Below are positions 7,927-17,700 of a stretch of 49,830 nt of DNA, piece after piece (position 1 is the first letter of the stretch; the number at the start of each line of letters is the position of its first letter). Source of the DNA: Nonomuraea solani. GTDB taxonomy: Bacteria; Actinomycetota; Actinomycetes; Streptosporangiales; Streptosporangiaceae. The stretch spans positions 1 through 49,830 of the forward strand of contig NZ_FNVT01000041.1 in NCBI RefSeq assembly GCF_900108335.1, written 5' to 3'. A model generated the notes under the pieces. It did not search any database, had not been told where the DNA came from, and worked only from the letters and a program-made list of their open reading frames with translations. A program made the translations under genes and the position numbers.

Positions 7927-8851
7927 GGGGCACCAGGGCGGTGATCTCGGCGAGTTCCGCGGCGGTCGGTTCCCAGTCGCCGGCGGCCGCGTTGGCCCGG
8001 ATCTGGTCCGGGCCGGTCGCGCCGGCGATCACCGAAGCGCAGCCGGGCAGCGCGGCCAGGGCGCCGATGGCCACCTCCAGGAGAGACCGGCCGTGCTTCT
8101 CGGCCCAGGCCGCCAGCGCCTCCACCTGATCCAGCCGCTCCGGCGTGACGAGGTGGGGCAGCCTCGCGAGCCGGGACCCGGCCGGCGGCTCCTCGCCACG
8201 CCGTACCTTTCCGGTCAGCAGTCCGTGGGCCAGCGGGAAGTAGGGCAGGACGCCGGCCCCGTGGGCCACGGCCGCCGGCACCGCCTCGCGCTCGACGCTC
8301 CGGTCCAGCAGCGACCAGTGGATCTGCACCGACACGAACGACGCGTGGCCGCCCGCGCGGGCCGCCCGCGCGGCCTCCGTGATCTGCCGGCCGTCGACGT
8401 TCGAGCTGCCGATGTGGCGCACCTTGCCCTCGCGCACCAGCTCGGTCAGGGCGGACAGGGTCTCCTCGATCGGGGTGACGCCGTCCGGGAAGTGGTACTG
8501 GTACAGGTCGATGTGGTCGGTACGCAGACGGCGCAGCGACCCCTCGACCGCCCGCCGGATGTAGGTCCGGCCGCCGCGTGCCTCGCCCCGCCCGTCGTCG
8601 GGGCCGCCGAACTTGGTGGCCAGCACCACCTGGTCGCGGCGACCGGCCAGCGCCTCGCCGAGCAGTTCCTCCGAGGCGCCGGCGGGGTCGCCGTACACCT
8701 CGGCGGTGTCGAAGAGCGTGACGCCCGCCTCGATCGCCGCGTCCACCATCGCCCTGGTCCGGGCCGCGTCGACGCCCCTGCCGATGCTGTTGCACCCCAG
8801 CCCGACGACCGACGTCGTGAGGCCGGAGTCACCTAGAGTCCGATAGCGCAT
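7919..8851 (-). CDS. Aldo/keto reductase
   Basis: NADPH-dependent carbonyl reductase, 310 aa, TIM barrel. Family residues are visible: D48 and Y53 in LFDTAEVYG, K80 in VVLATKFG, the DHIDLYQYH histidine, and a C-terminal cofactor segment (SVIAGATGPDQIRAN). The ATG at 8851 begins the canonical MRYRTLGDSGL; upstream codons lack homology. It starts 2 nt after the stop of the P450 gene, so translational coupling is likely and both probably serve the adjacent polyketide locus. The substrate is unknown, and a general detoxification role cannot be excluded. Confidence 0.9.
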   Translation of the reverse strand: MRYRTLGDSGLTTSVVGLGCNSIGRGVDAARTRAMVDAAIEAGVTLFDTAEVYGDPAGASEELLGEALAGRRDQVVLATKFGGPDDGRGEARGGRTYIRRAVEGSLRRLRTDHIDLYQYHFPDGVTPIEETLSALTELVREGKVRHIGSSNVDGRQITEAARAARAGGHASFVSVQIHWSLLDRSVEREAVPAAVAHGAGVLPYFPLAHGLLTGKVRRGEEPPAGSRLARLPHLVTPERLDQVEALAAWAEKHGRSLLEVAIGALAALPGCASVIAGATGPDQIRANAAAGDWEPTAAELAEITALVPLN

Positions 8852-8853
8852 GA

Positions 8854-10038
8854 TCAGGCACCTCTCTCGGGAAGAGCGACCGGCAGCCGGTCCACTCCGT
8901 ACACCGCCATGCGGTCGCGGGTCGGCACCTCGGCCGCAGGCACCGCCAGGCGAAGGTCGGGGAAGCGCTCGAAGAGCGCGGTCAGCGCCACCCGCAGTTC
9001 GGCCCGCGCGAGATGCTGCCCGAGACACTGATGGACGCCGTGCCCGAACGCCAGGTGCCCGGTCGCGGAGCGCGTCACGTCGAGCGTGTCCGGGTCGGGA
9101 AAGCGTGCGGGGTCGCGGTTGGCCACCGGCAGCGCCAGCACCACGGTCTCGCCGGCCGCGATGACGTGGCCGTCGATCTCGACGTCGACCAGCGCGGTAC
9201 GCCGTACGTCGAACTGGAGGATCGACAGGTAGCGCAGCAGCTCCTCGACCGCCGGCTCCGGATCCGCCGCCAGGCGGGCCCGCTGGCCCGGGTCGGTCAG
9301 CAGCACGAACGCCCCGAGCGCGAGCATGCTCGACGTGGGCAGGTGGCCCGTGGCCAGCAGCACCATCCCGAGGTTGGTGAGCTCTTCCTCGTCCAGTTCG
9401 CCGGTCGCCGCGGCGTGCGCCAGCAGCCCGTCGCCCGACGGGCCGGCGAGTGCGCCGCGCACCGTCCCCGTGATCGACATGACGGCCTCGAACACCTGGT
9501 CCGGGCGCGAGTCCAGGTCGTTCATCACCGAGGTGGCCGCCTGGATCCGCTGCCGGTCCTCCGCCCGCACGCCCAGCAGCTCACAGATCACGAGCGCCGG
9601 AATCGGCATGGCGAACGAGGCGACGAGATCGATGGGCGAATCGGCGCCCGCCATGCCGTCGAGCGCCTCCGCCGTGTACCGCCGGATCGCGGGCATCAGC
9701 TCGGCGACGCGCCGGGGCCCGAAATGGTGGCTCAGCAGGCGGCGGAACCGCGTGTGTTCGGGCGGGTCCATGTGCGGAAATATGCCCGGCTCGGCCGGGG
9801 TGGGCTCCTCGATCGCGCGGTCGCGGCCGACCGGCTGGTGCAGCAGTTCGCGCCGGGTGCTGAACCGGGGATCCGCCAGGATGGCCCGGGTGACGGAGTA
9901 GCCGGTGGCCACCCAGCCGAGGTGCCCGTCGGGGTAGGCCAGCCTGCTGAGCGGGGGCCGGCGCCGCAGTTCGAGGGGTGGGTCGAAGGGGGTGGGCCGG
10001 TCGGTTTCCAAGGGATGGGCAATCTGGCCGTCGCTCAC
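8854..10038 (-). CDS. Cytochrome P450 with atypical I-helix
   Basis: Class I bacterial P450 of 394 aa. GTG 10038 is chosen because GGGAGGT lies 6 nt upstream; an in-frame GTG at 10071 has no such site. The heme loop is FGHGVHQCLGQ, the K-helix ExxR is EELLRYL, and the C-helix region is HMDPPEHTRFRRLL. The I-helix reads LLATGHLPTSSM, where most P450s have AG-x-E/D-T, so the acid of the proton-relay pair is missing. It is divergent from the PKS operon and coupled to the aldo/keto reductase. It probably oxidises the polyketide or a carrier-bound intermediate (inference). Confidence 0.92.
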   Translation of the reverse strand: MSDGQIAHPLETDRPTPFDPPLELRRRPPLSRLAYPDGHLGWVATGYSVTRAILADPRFSTRRELLHQPVGRDRAIEEPTPAEPGIFPHMDPPEHTRFRRLLSHHFGPRRVAELMPAIRRYTAEALDGMAGADSPIDLVASFAMPIPALVICELLGVRAEDRQRIQAATSVMNDLDSRPDQVFEAVMSITGTVRGALAGPSGDGLLAHAAATGELDEEELTNLGMVLLATGHLPTSSMLALGAFVLLTDPGQRARLAADPEPAVEELLRYLSILQFDVRRTALVDVEIDGHVIAAGETVVLALPVANRDPARFPDPDTLDVTRSATGHLAFGHGVHQCLGQHLARAELRVALTALFERFPDLRLAVPAAEVPTRDRMAVYGVDRLPVALPERGA

Positions 10039-10242
10039 GGAGCGACCTCCCACCTGCGTGCTGTTGATCACAATCGAAGGGGATTATGCATGACAAACCC
10101 GGTAAATACCACCACTAGCAATATTTGATCTACCCCCTTTAGCATCGGCACTACCAGAAACAGACACATCTGCCAACACACGGGTCACATCGGTGATCCA
10201 ACGATTCCTCCCGCAGGCTCATGCCCCCGAGCAGAGGTACGT
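10039..10242. promoter_or_regulatory. Divergent promoter region of the polyketide locus
   Basis: This 204-nt intergenic region separates the P450/AKR pair from the monooxygenase operon. Part of it (about 10060-10210) is clearly richer in A/T than its surroundings, as expected for divergent promoters. No regulator gene or convincing operator was recognised. AAATA and TATTT form a weak inverted repeat around 10103-10127. Confidence 0.5.
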
Positions 10243-11754
10243 ATGGCACAGGTCGTGGTAGTTGGTGGCGGACCGATCGGGCTCATCCTGGCGTGCGAGG
10301 TGGCGCTGCACGGCGTACCGGTGGTGGTGCTCGAACGATTGCCCGAGATCGAGACCCACCCGAAGGCCGAGGGCATCACCGGGCGGGCCATCGACATCCT
10401 CGATCGCCGCGGTCTCATGATCGGGGTCGACGGGACTCCCGCGCAGCCGACGGCCGGCGAGCGGGCCCGCATCGCCCTGGGTGAGCGACGGGCGGACAGT
10501 CTGCAGCCCAAGGCGTTTCCCGGCGCGCGGCACTTCGCCACCATGTTCGTGCTCCGCCCGGAATCTCCCGACCTGCTGGTGCCGCAGCAAGTGCTGGAGA
10601 AGGAACTGGCCGGGCGCGCCGCGGAGCTCGGCGTCGAGGTACGGCGCGGCCACACGCTCACCGGGTTCACCCAGGACGGCGACGGGGTGCGTCTCGACGT
10701 CGACGGCCCGGACGGCCCGTACCGGATGGAGGCCGGCTGGCTCGCCGGATGCGACGGCGGCCGGAGCACGGTCCGCAAGCTGGCCGGCATCGCCTTCCCG
10801 GGCACGGACGGCATCACGACCGGATACCGCGCCTTCGCGGAGATCGACGACCCCGATTTCCACCTGCCCGGCTGGTTCCGCAAGGACAACGGCCTCCTGG
10901 TGTACGAGGAGGGGCCGCCCCGCTTCATCACGCTCGAGTTCATCGGCCCACCGGCGAACCGGGACGCGCCGATCACGCGCGAGGAGTTCCAGGAGTCGCT
11001 GCGCCGGCTCAGCGGCACCGACGTGACGGTCACCAAGGTCCACAAGATCAACCGCTTCACCGACAACGAGCGGCAGGCCGAGACCTATCGCCAGGGCCGG
11101 ATCCTGCTCGCCGGCGACGCGGCCCACGTCCAGTCGCAGTGGAGCGGCCCTGGCCTGCGGCTCGGCCTGGGCGACGCCGTCAACCTCGGCTGGAAGCTCG
11201 CCGCCGTCGCGCGAGGCCAGTGCCCCGAGGACCTCCTCGACACCTACACCTCGGAACGGCATCCGGTCGGCGCGCAGACCCTGGAGGTCCAGCGCGCCTC
11301 CATCGCGCTGATGCGCCCCGGCCCGCACGTCGACGCACTGCGCCGGCTGCTCACCCACCTGCTGCTCGACGAGGACACGAACCGGCGGCTGACCGCCGTG
11401 GTCGACGACCTGCACATCAGGTACGACATGGGCGACCCGTCGCTGACCGGCCCGCTGGTCGGGCTCTACTGCCCCGACCTGCGGCTGAAGGACGCGGGCG
11501 GCACCGTACGGCTCGCCGAGCTGCAGCGCACCGGCCGGCCGCTGCTGCTCGACCTCGCCGACGATCCCGGGCTCCGGGCGCTGGCCGAGCCCTGGTCCGG
11601 CCGGGTCGACGTGGTCACCGCCGAATGCGCCGACGCCCCGGCGGACGCCCTGCTGATCCGCCCGGACGGCTTCGTCGCCTGGAGCACCCCCGCCGGCGAG
11701 ACGTCGCTGCCCGACGCTCTCGCGCGATGGTTCGGCAACCCCGCCCGGACCTGA
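10243..11754 (+). CDS. FAD-dependent aromatic monooxygenase
   Basis: 503-aa flavoprotein hydroxylase of the PheA/TfdB/polyketide-hydroxylase class. The N-terminal dinucleotide fold is VVVVGGGPIGLILACE, the DG motif is GCDGGRSTVRKLAGI, and the FAD ribityl motif is LLAGDAAHVQSQWSGPGLRLGLGDAVNLGWKLA. The C-terminal 120 residues form the thioredoxin-like domain common in polyketide hydroxylases. It is the first gene of the plus-strand operon and lies 30 nt before the dioxygenase gene. It probably hydroxylates, or dearomatises, the aromatic product of the downstream PKS. Regiochemistry is not predictable from sequence. Confidence 0.92.
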   Translation: MAQVVVVGGGPIGLILACEVALHGVPVVVLERLPEIETHPKAEGITGRAIDILDRRGLMIGVDGTPAQPTAGERARIALGERRADSLQPKAFPGARHFATMFVLRPESPDLLVPQQVLEKELAGRAAELGVEVRRGHTLTGFTQDGDGVRLDVDGPDGPYRMEAGWLAGCDGGRSTVRKLAGIAFPGTDGITTGYRAFAEIDDPDFHLPGWFRKDNGLLVYEEGPPRFITLEFIGPPANRDAPITREEFQESLRRLSGTDVTVTKVHKINRFTDNERQAETYRQGRILLAGDAAHVQSQWSGPGLRLGLGDAVNLGWKLAAVARGQCPEDLLDTYTSERHPVGAQTLEVQRASIALMRPGPHVDALRRLLTHLLLDEDTNRRLTAVVDDLHIRYDMGDPSLTGPLVGLYCPDLRLKDAGGTVRLAELQRTGRPLLLDLADDPGLRALAEPWSGRVDVVTAECADAPADALLIRPDGFVAWSTPAGETSLPDALARWFGNPART

Positions 11755-11784
11755 CCACACGACACAGCCCTGCCGGAGGCCGGG

Positions 11785-12639
11785 ATGACCCACACCAAGC
11801 CCATGACCCTGACCACCCTGCCCGCCTCGGCCACGATCGAAGAAGCGATCGAAGCGGTCGAAGCAGCCGGAGCGGTGATCATCGAGGATTTCATCGACGC
11901 GGAAACACTCACGGGCCTGTGGGAAGACCTGGGCCCGGACCTGGAACAACAGGCGGACGGCGACGGGCGGCTGGTCGGCGAGAAGACCCGCATCCTGCCC
12001 GGCCTGGTCCGCCGGACCACGCGGTCGGCCACGATCATGCGACAGCCGCACTTCCTCGGCGGCGCGCGGCACTTCCTGCAGCGGCCGGTGCGCGCCTGGC
12101 TCGGCGAGCAGCGCATCGAGTTCGTCCCGACGATCCAGCTCGGCATCTCGCGGGCGATCCAGATCCAGCCCGGCGTGCCGATCCAGGGCCTGCACAGGGA
12201 CGACACGGCTCACCTCCGTACTCACCCGAGCCCGGAGAGCCGCGTCCAGGTCATGGTCGCCGCGAGCGAGTTCACCGCCCTCAACGGCGCCACCCGGGTG
12301 ATCCCGGGAAGCCACAGGTGGGACGACGAGCGAGGGCCGCGCGAGGACGAGGCGGTGCCCGCCGAGATGCGGGCCGGGTCCGCGCTGCTGTGGCTCGGCA
12401 GCACGTACCACGGGGCCGGCGCCAACCGCTCGGACAAGCCTCGTACCGGCCTGTCCTACGCCTACGACCTCGGCAACCTCCGCCAGGAGGAGAACCAGTA
12501 CCTGTCCATCCCCCTGGACGTGGTCCGCGCCTACCCCGAGGACATCCAGCGGCTGCTCGGCTACGAGGCATGCCCGCCGATGTGCGGCCTGTACGAGCTG
12601 AGCGACCCGATGCTGCTGCTGCGCGACGGGCAGGGATAG
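11785..12639 (+). CDS. Phytanoyl-CoA dioxygenase (PhyH) family Fe(II)/2-oxoglutarate oxygenase
   Basis: 284 aa; the ATG is preceded by GGAGG. The jelly-roll core shows the iron ligands HRD (in GLHRDDTAH) and a distal His in STYHGAGANRS, with a following Arg region suited to 2-oxoglutarate. GATRVIPGSHRW is a hallmark PhyH segment. The gene sits between the monooxygenase and the KAS III-like genes; its TAG is immediately followed by the next ATG, so coupling is tight. It most likely hydroxylates or rearranges a pathway intermediate. The substrate is unknown. Confidence 0.9.
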   Translation: MTHTKPMTLTTLPASATIEEAIEAVEAAGAVIIEDFIDAETLTGLWEDLGPDLEQQADGDGRLVGEKTRILPGLVRRTTRSATIMRQPHFLGGARHFLQRPVRAWLGEQRIEFVPTIQLGISRAIQIQPGVPIQGLHRDDTAHLRTHPSPESRVQVMVAASEFTALNGATRVIPGSHRWDDERGPREDEAVPAEMRAGSALLWLGSTYHGAGANRSDKPRTGLSYAYDLGNLRQEENQYLSIPLDVVRAYPEDIQRLLGYEACPPMCGLYELSDPMLLLRDGQG

Positions 12640-13689
12640 ATGCGCACTCCCGGCACGTACCTGCGCAGCATCGGTGTGCACCTGCCACCCGTGGTCACCA
12701 TCGAGACGGCCGTCGCCGAAGGCCGGTACCCGGCCGGCGAGGTGGAGCACTTCCGCCTGACCGGCGCGGCGGTGGCCGGCGACGTACCTGCACCGGAGCT
12801 GGGGCTGCGCGCCGCCCGGCAGGCGTTCGAGCGCTCCGGCGGACTGTCGCCGCACGACCTCGACCTCCTGCTGTACTGCGACGTCTGGCACCAGGGCCCG
12901 GACGGCTGGGAGCCGCAGTACTACCTGCAGCAGCATCTGGTCGGCGGGAACGTCCCGGCGGCCGAGCTGCGGCAAGGATGCTGCGGCCTGTTCAACGCCC
13001 TGCAGATCACCGCCAGATACCTGCGGCCCGGCGGCACCGCGTTGCTGGTCGGCGCCGACAACCACGGCACCCCGCTGGTCGACCGGTGGCGGACGATCGA
13101 GGGCACCGTGATGGGCGACGCCGGGCTGGCGCTGCTCATCGCCACCGACACCGGATTCGCCGAGCTGCGGTCGGTCAACGTGACCGTGCTGCCGGAGGCC
13201 GAGGCCGTCAATGACGGCGGCGTGCCGATGTTCCCTCCGGACGCGACCTTGGGCCGGCCGCTGGACTTCGCCGGGCGCAACCGTGAGTTCCGTAAACGTC
13301 TTCTGCACGGTGACGGCGCCCGGGTGATGCTGGCGATCCAGACGACGATGCTGGAGCTGGTCGACCGCACGCTCAAAGAGGCGGAGATCACGCTCGACGA
13401 CGTCGCGCGGGTGGCCTTCCCCCATGTGCGCTGGGACGACGTGGAGCACCGCGGCGTCAACTGGTTCGGGCTGACCCTGGCCGACACCACCTGGGAGTAC
13501 GGCGCGGGCATCGGCCACCTCGGGGTCAGCGACCAGTTCGTCGCCCTCGACCACCTGCTCGCCACCGGAGCGCTGGCCCCGGGCGACCACATGCTGCTTC
13601 TCGGGTTCGGCGCCGGCACCACCCTGGCCTGCGCCGTCCTGCGGATCCTGGACATCCCGCCGGAGTACGCCTCCGGAGACCTGCACTGA
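12640..13689 (+). CDS. KAS III-like acyltransferase (CerJ/ChlB3/AviN type), copy 1
   Basis: 349-aa thiolase-fold protein. It resembles the KAS III homologues that move aromatic or malonyl acyl groups from a PKS or ACP to an acceptor, rather than FabH. Candidate catalytic residues are C114 (LRQGCCGLF), H262 (FPHVRWDD) and D298 (GHLGVSDQF), the Cys-His-Asp pattern reported for CerJ. The ATG directly abuts the preceding stop codon. Homologues accompany orsellinate- or 6-methylsalicylate-type PKSs in avilamycin, calicheamicin and chlorothricin loci, which fits the PKS 1 kb downstream. Confidence 0.88.
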   Translation: MRTPGTYLRSIGVHLPPVVTIETAVAEGRYPAGEVEHFRLTGAAVAGDVPAPELGLRAARQAFERSGGLSPHDLDLLLYCDVWHQGPDGWEPQYYLQQHLVGGNVPAAELRQGCCGLFNALQITARYLRPGGTALLVGADNHGTPLVDRWRTIEGTVMGDAGLALLIATDTGFAELRSVNVTVLPEAEAVNDGGVPMFPPDATLGRPLDFAGRNREFRKRLLHGDGARVMLAIQTTMLELVDRTLKEAEITLDDVARVAFPHVRWDDVEHRGVNWFGLTLADTTWEYGAGIGHLGVSDQFVALDHLLATGALAPGDHMLLLGFGAGTTLACAVLRILDIPPEYASGDLH

Positions 13690-13698
13690 GGAGGCGAC

Positions 13699-14760
13699 AT
13701 GGAGACGGCGGACATGTACATCAGCGGCGTCGGCTCGTACCTGCCCGGCACCGTGGACGTGGCGCACGCGGTGGCGGCGGGCTGGTATCCGGCCGAGGAG
13801 GTCGAGCTGCACGGGCTCGCCTCGGTCGCGGTGGCCGGTGACCTCCCGGCGCCCGAGATGGCGTTGCGGGCGGCGCGCAGCGCGGTGGCCCGCAGCGGCC
13901 GCTCTCCCACCGACCTGGACCTCCTCCTTTACACCTCCACCTGGCACCAGGGTCCGGAGGGGTGGCCGCCGCAGGCCTACGTGCAGCGCCACCTGGTCGG
14001 CGACGGCGTCCTGTCGACGCAGATCAAGCAGGGCTGCAACGGCATGTTCGCCGCCCTGGAACTGGCCGCGAGCTACCTGCGGGCCGACCCAGGGCGCCAG
14101 GCGGCGCTGCTGGTCGCCGCCGACAACTACGGCACCCCGCTGGCCGACCGCTGGCGGATGCTGCCCGGGGCCGTCGCCGGCGACGCGGGCAGCGCCGTCG
14201 TGCTCGACACCGAGCCGGGGTTCGCCCGGCTGGCGTCGGTGTGCTCGGTGTCGGTGTCGCAGGCCGAGGAGATGCACCGGTGCGCCGAGCCGCTGTTCCC
14301 GCCCGGGGTCACCGAGGGCCGCACCGTGGACTTCGCCGCGCACAACGACACGTTCCGGCGCCGCGCGGTCGCCGGGGGCGAAGGGACGATGGTGCTGGTG
14401 ACGCTGGACGAACGGATGGTCGAGGTGATCGACCGCGCCCTGTCGGAGGCCGGTGTCAAGGCGTCGGACGTGACCCGGATGACGTGCATGAACACCTCCC
14501 AGGAGATCGCCGACCAGATCTGTGAGCACCGGCTGGGCATCCCGGCGTCCCGCTCGGCCTGGGAGTTCGGCAGGACCATCGGCCACTGCGGCGCCAGTGA
14601 CCAGCTTCTCGCCCTGGAGCACCTGGTCCGCGGTGGTGACCTGGGGCCCGGCGACCACCTCCTGATGTTCGCCTACGGCCCCGGCGTGACCATCTCGGCC
14701 GCCGTCGTGGAAATTCTCGAGTCGCCCGCGTGGTCGCGGACACGGAGAGGGGACGCGTGA
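13699..14760 (+). CDS. KAS III-like acyltransferase, copy 2, lacking the usual His
   Basis: 353-aa paralogue of the preceding gene, starting 9 nt after it with GGAGG. The nucleophile C113 (IKQGCNGMF) and D301 (GHCGASDQL) are present. At the position matching H262 of copy 1 it has N265 (MTCMNTSQE). It may therefore act with different chemistry, on another acceptor, or as a non-catalytic partner. The stop codon overlaps the PKS start (TGATG). Loci with two such enzymes exist where one loads an ACP and the other delivers the acyl group, but no stand-alone ACP gene was found here. Confidence 0.87.
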   Translation: METADMYISGVGSYLPGTVDVAHAVAAGWYPAEEVELHGLASVAVAGDLPAPEMALRAARSAVARSGRSPTDLDLLLYTSTWHQGPEGWPPQAYVQRHLVGDGVLSTQIKQGCNGMFAALELAASYLRADPGRQAALLVAADNYGTPLADRWRMLPGAVAGDAGSAVVLDTEPGFARLASVCSVSVSQAEEMHRCAEPLFPPGVTEGRTVDFAAHNDTFRRRAVAGGEGTMVLVTLDERMVEVIDRALSEAGVKASDVTRMTCMNTSQEIADQICEHRLGIPASRSAWEFGRTIGHCGASDQLLALEHLVRGGDLGPGDHLLMFAYGPGVTISAAVVEILESPAWSRTRRGDA

Positions 14761-14795
14761 TGGACCGCCTGATGGACCGCCTGATGGACCGCTCG
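14760..14795 (+). repeat. Three tandem 12-bp repeats carrying three in-frame ATG codons
   Basis: ATGGACCGCCTG occurs twice in succession and a third time as ATGGACCGCTCG, exactly at the start of the PKS gene. Each unit adds MDRL or MDRS and a possible start codon, so repeat-number change would move the start without shifting frame. Confidence 0.85.
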
Positions 14796-17700
14796 TCTGA
14801 AGCGATCGCGGTGATCGGGATCGGCTGCCGGTTGCCCGGTGGCGCCGACTCGGCGGACGCGTACTGGAATCTGCTGCGCGAGAAACGGGACACGAGCGGA
14901 CCGGCGCCCGCCGGGCGCTGGCGGGATTATGCCGACCGGGGCCCGTCCTCCATGGCGGCGGTCCGCCGCACGTTGCCGCACGGCCACTTCCTGAGCGAGG
15001 TGGCGGACTTCGACGCGGAGTTCTTCGCGCTCTCGCCGCGCGAGGCGGAGCTGATGGATCCGCAGCAGCGCCTGGTGATGGAGACCGCGTGGGAGGCCCT
15101 GGAGCACGCCGGGATCTCGGCCGGCGCGCTGGCCGGGACGGACGCGGGCGTGTACGTGGGCGTCTGCACCGGTGACTATGCGCACCGGCTGCTGGAAGAC
15201 CTGCCCGACATAGAGGCATATACGGGGATCGGCGCTGCCACGTGCGCGGTGGCCAACCGGGTGTCGCACGCGCTGGACCTGCGCGGCCCGAGCATGGCGG
15301 TGGACACGGCCTGCTCGGCGTCCCTGGTCGCCGTCCACCTGGCCGTGCAGGCCCTGCGGGCGGGGGAGACCGACGTGGCGCTGGCGGGCGGGGTCAACCT
15401 CATCCTGTCTCCCGGCGAGACGCTGACCCTGGACGCCGCGGGCACCCTCGCGCCGGACGGGCGGAGCAAGTCGTTCGACGCCGCCGCCGACGGCTACGGG
15501 CGGGGCGAGGGCGCGGCGGTCGTGGTGCTCAAGCGGCTCAGCGACGCCGTACGGGACGGCGACCCGGTGCTCGCGACCATCCGCGGCAGCGCCGTCAACC
15601 AGGACGGCCGCACCGTCGGCATCATGGCGCCGAACGGCCAGGCGCAGGAGCACGTCATGCGCCGCGCGCTGCGGCAGGCCGGCGTCGACCCCGGCACGGT
15701 CGGCTACGTCGAGGCGCACGGCACCGGCACCGCGGTCGGCGACCCCCTCGAAGCCGCCGCGCTGGGCGCCGTGTACGGGGCGGGCAGACCGGCGGAGCGG
15801 CCGTGCCTGATCGGCTCCGCCAAGTCCAACATCGGCCACCTCGAAGGCGCCGCCGGCGTCGCCGGCCTGGTCAAGGCCGTCCTGGCGCTGCATCGCGGCG
15901 AGCTCCCGCCGAGCCGGCTCGACACCCCCACCCCGGCCGTTGACTGGGCCGGCGCCGGGCTGCGCGTGGTCGGTGAGCCGACACCGTGGCCCGAATCCGC
16001 GCACCCGCGCCGCGCCGCCGTCTCCGGCTTCGGCTACGGCGGGACCGTCGCCCATCTGGTCCTCGAACAGGGGCCCGCGGCACCGGAGCCCGCCGAGGGA
16101 CCCGCCGGGCGCCTGTTCCCGGTGTCCGCCGCGTCGCGACCGGCGTTGCGGCAGGCCGCGGGCAACCTCGTGGACGTCGCAGGCCGGGTGCCGCCGGCGA
16201 GCCTCGGGCACACCCTCGCGCTGCGCCGGGCCCACCTGTCGCACCGGGCGGTGGTGTCCGCGGTGGACGAGGGCGCGCTGCTTCGCGGGCTGCGCCACCT
16301 GGCGGCCGGCACCCCGCACGACGCCGTGATCACCGGGCGGCCGCTCACCGATCCCGGTCCCGGGCCGGTGTTCGTGTTCTCCGGCCACGGCTCGCAGTGG
16401 GCCGGCATGGGCCGGGAGCTGCTGGCCACCGAGCCGGCCTTCGCCGCCGTGATCGACGAGCTGGAGCCGATCTTCGCCGACGAGATCGGGTTCTCACCGC
16501 GCCAGACCCTCAGCGACGGCGAGCTCACCGAGGTCGACCACATCCAGACCACGATCTTCGCGATGCAGCTCGGCCTGGTCGAGCTGTGGCGCCAGTACGG
16601 GGTGCGCCCGCACGCCGTGATCGGCCACTCGGTCGGCGAGATCGCCGCCGCGGTGACGGCCGGAGCGCTGAGCCTCCCGGACGGCGCCCGGCTGATCTGC
16701 CGGCGATCCCGCCTGCTGCGCCGGGTCGCGGGCCGGGGCGCGATGGCCATGGTGCAACTCCCGTTCGCCGAGGCGGAGCGGCGACTGGAGAACCACCCCG
16801 GGGTGGTCGCCGCGATCGCGTCGTCACCCGGCGCCACGGTCGTCTCGGGAGAGCCGGACGCCGTGGCCGACGTGCTGACGAGCTGGCTCGAAGAGGGGAT
16901 TCCGGCCCGCCGGGTCGCCTCGGACGTGGCCTTCCACGGACCGCAGATGGATCCGCTCATGCCGGACCTGATCGCGGCCACGGCCGACCTCGCGCCCGGC
17001 GTCCCCGGCATGCCCGTTTACTCGACGGCGCTGGACGATCCACGCATGATGCCCGGTTTCGACGGCAAGTACTGGGCGGCCAACCTGCGCCGGCCGGTGC
17101 GCCTGGCCGACGCGATCACCGCGGCCGCGGCTGACGGATACCGGGCGTTCATCGAGATCTCCGCACATCCGGTCGTCACGCATTCGGTGCTGGAAACTCT
17201 TACCGAACGCGGGCACGAGGACGTCTTCGTCGGCTCGTCGCTGCGCCGGAACCGGCCCAGCCCGCTGGCCGGCGTGGCCGCGGCGCACTGCGCCGGTCTC
17301 GACGTGGACTGGCGGCGGCTGCAACCCGCCGGCGGGCCGGTGGTGCTGCCGGCGTATCCCTGGCAGCGCCGCAGGCACTGGCGCACCCCGTCGCCGCCCG
17401 ACGCCGGTGGTCGTGGCCACGATCCGGACGCGTACACGCTGCTCGGCGACCACGTCGACATCGTCGGGACGGACACCCGGCTGTGGCGGACCGTCCTGGA
17501 CGACCAGACCCGGCCCTATCCCGGCAGCCACGCGCTGGAGGGCGTGGAGATCGTCCCGGCCGCGGTGCTCGCGATGACGTTCTTCGCCGCCTCCGGCGGT
17601 CAGGCGCTCGGCGAGGTGACGATGTCGGCTCCGCTGCTGACCGCCGATCGCCGCGAGGTGCAGGTCGTCCGGCAGGGGGCCGAGCTGCGGCTGGCCGCCC

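Noticed and set aside
10219..15219. A 1666-codon open frame on the minus strand opposite the polyketide genes
   Set aside because: It is antisense to five well-recognised enzymes with start, stop and ribosome-site logic on the plus strand; the translation is low complexity.
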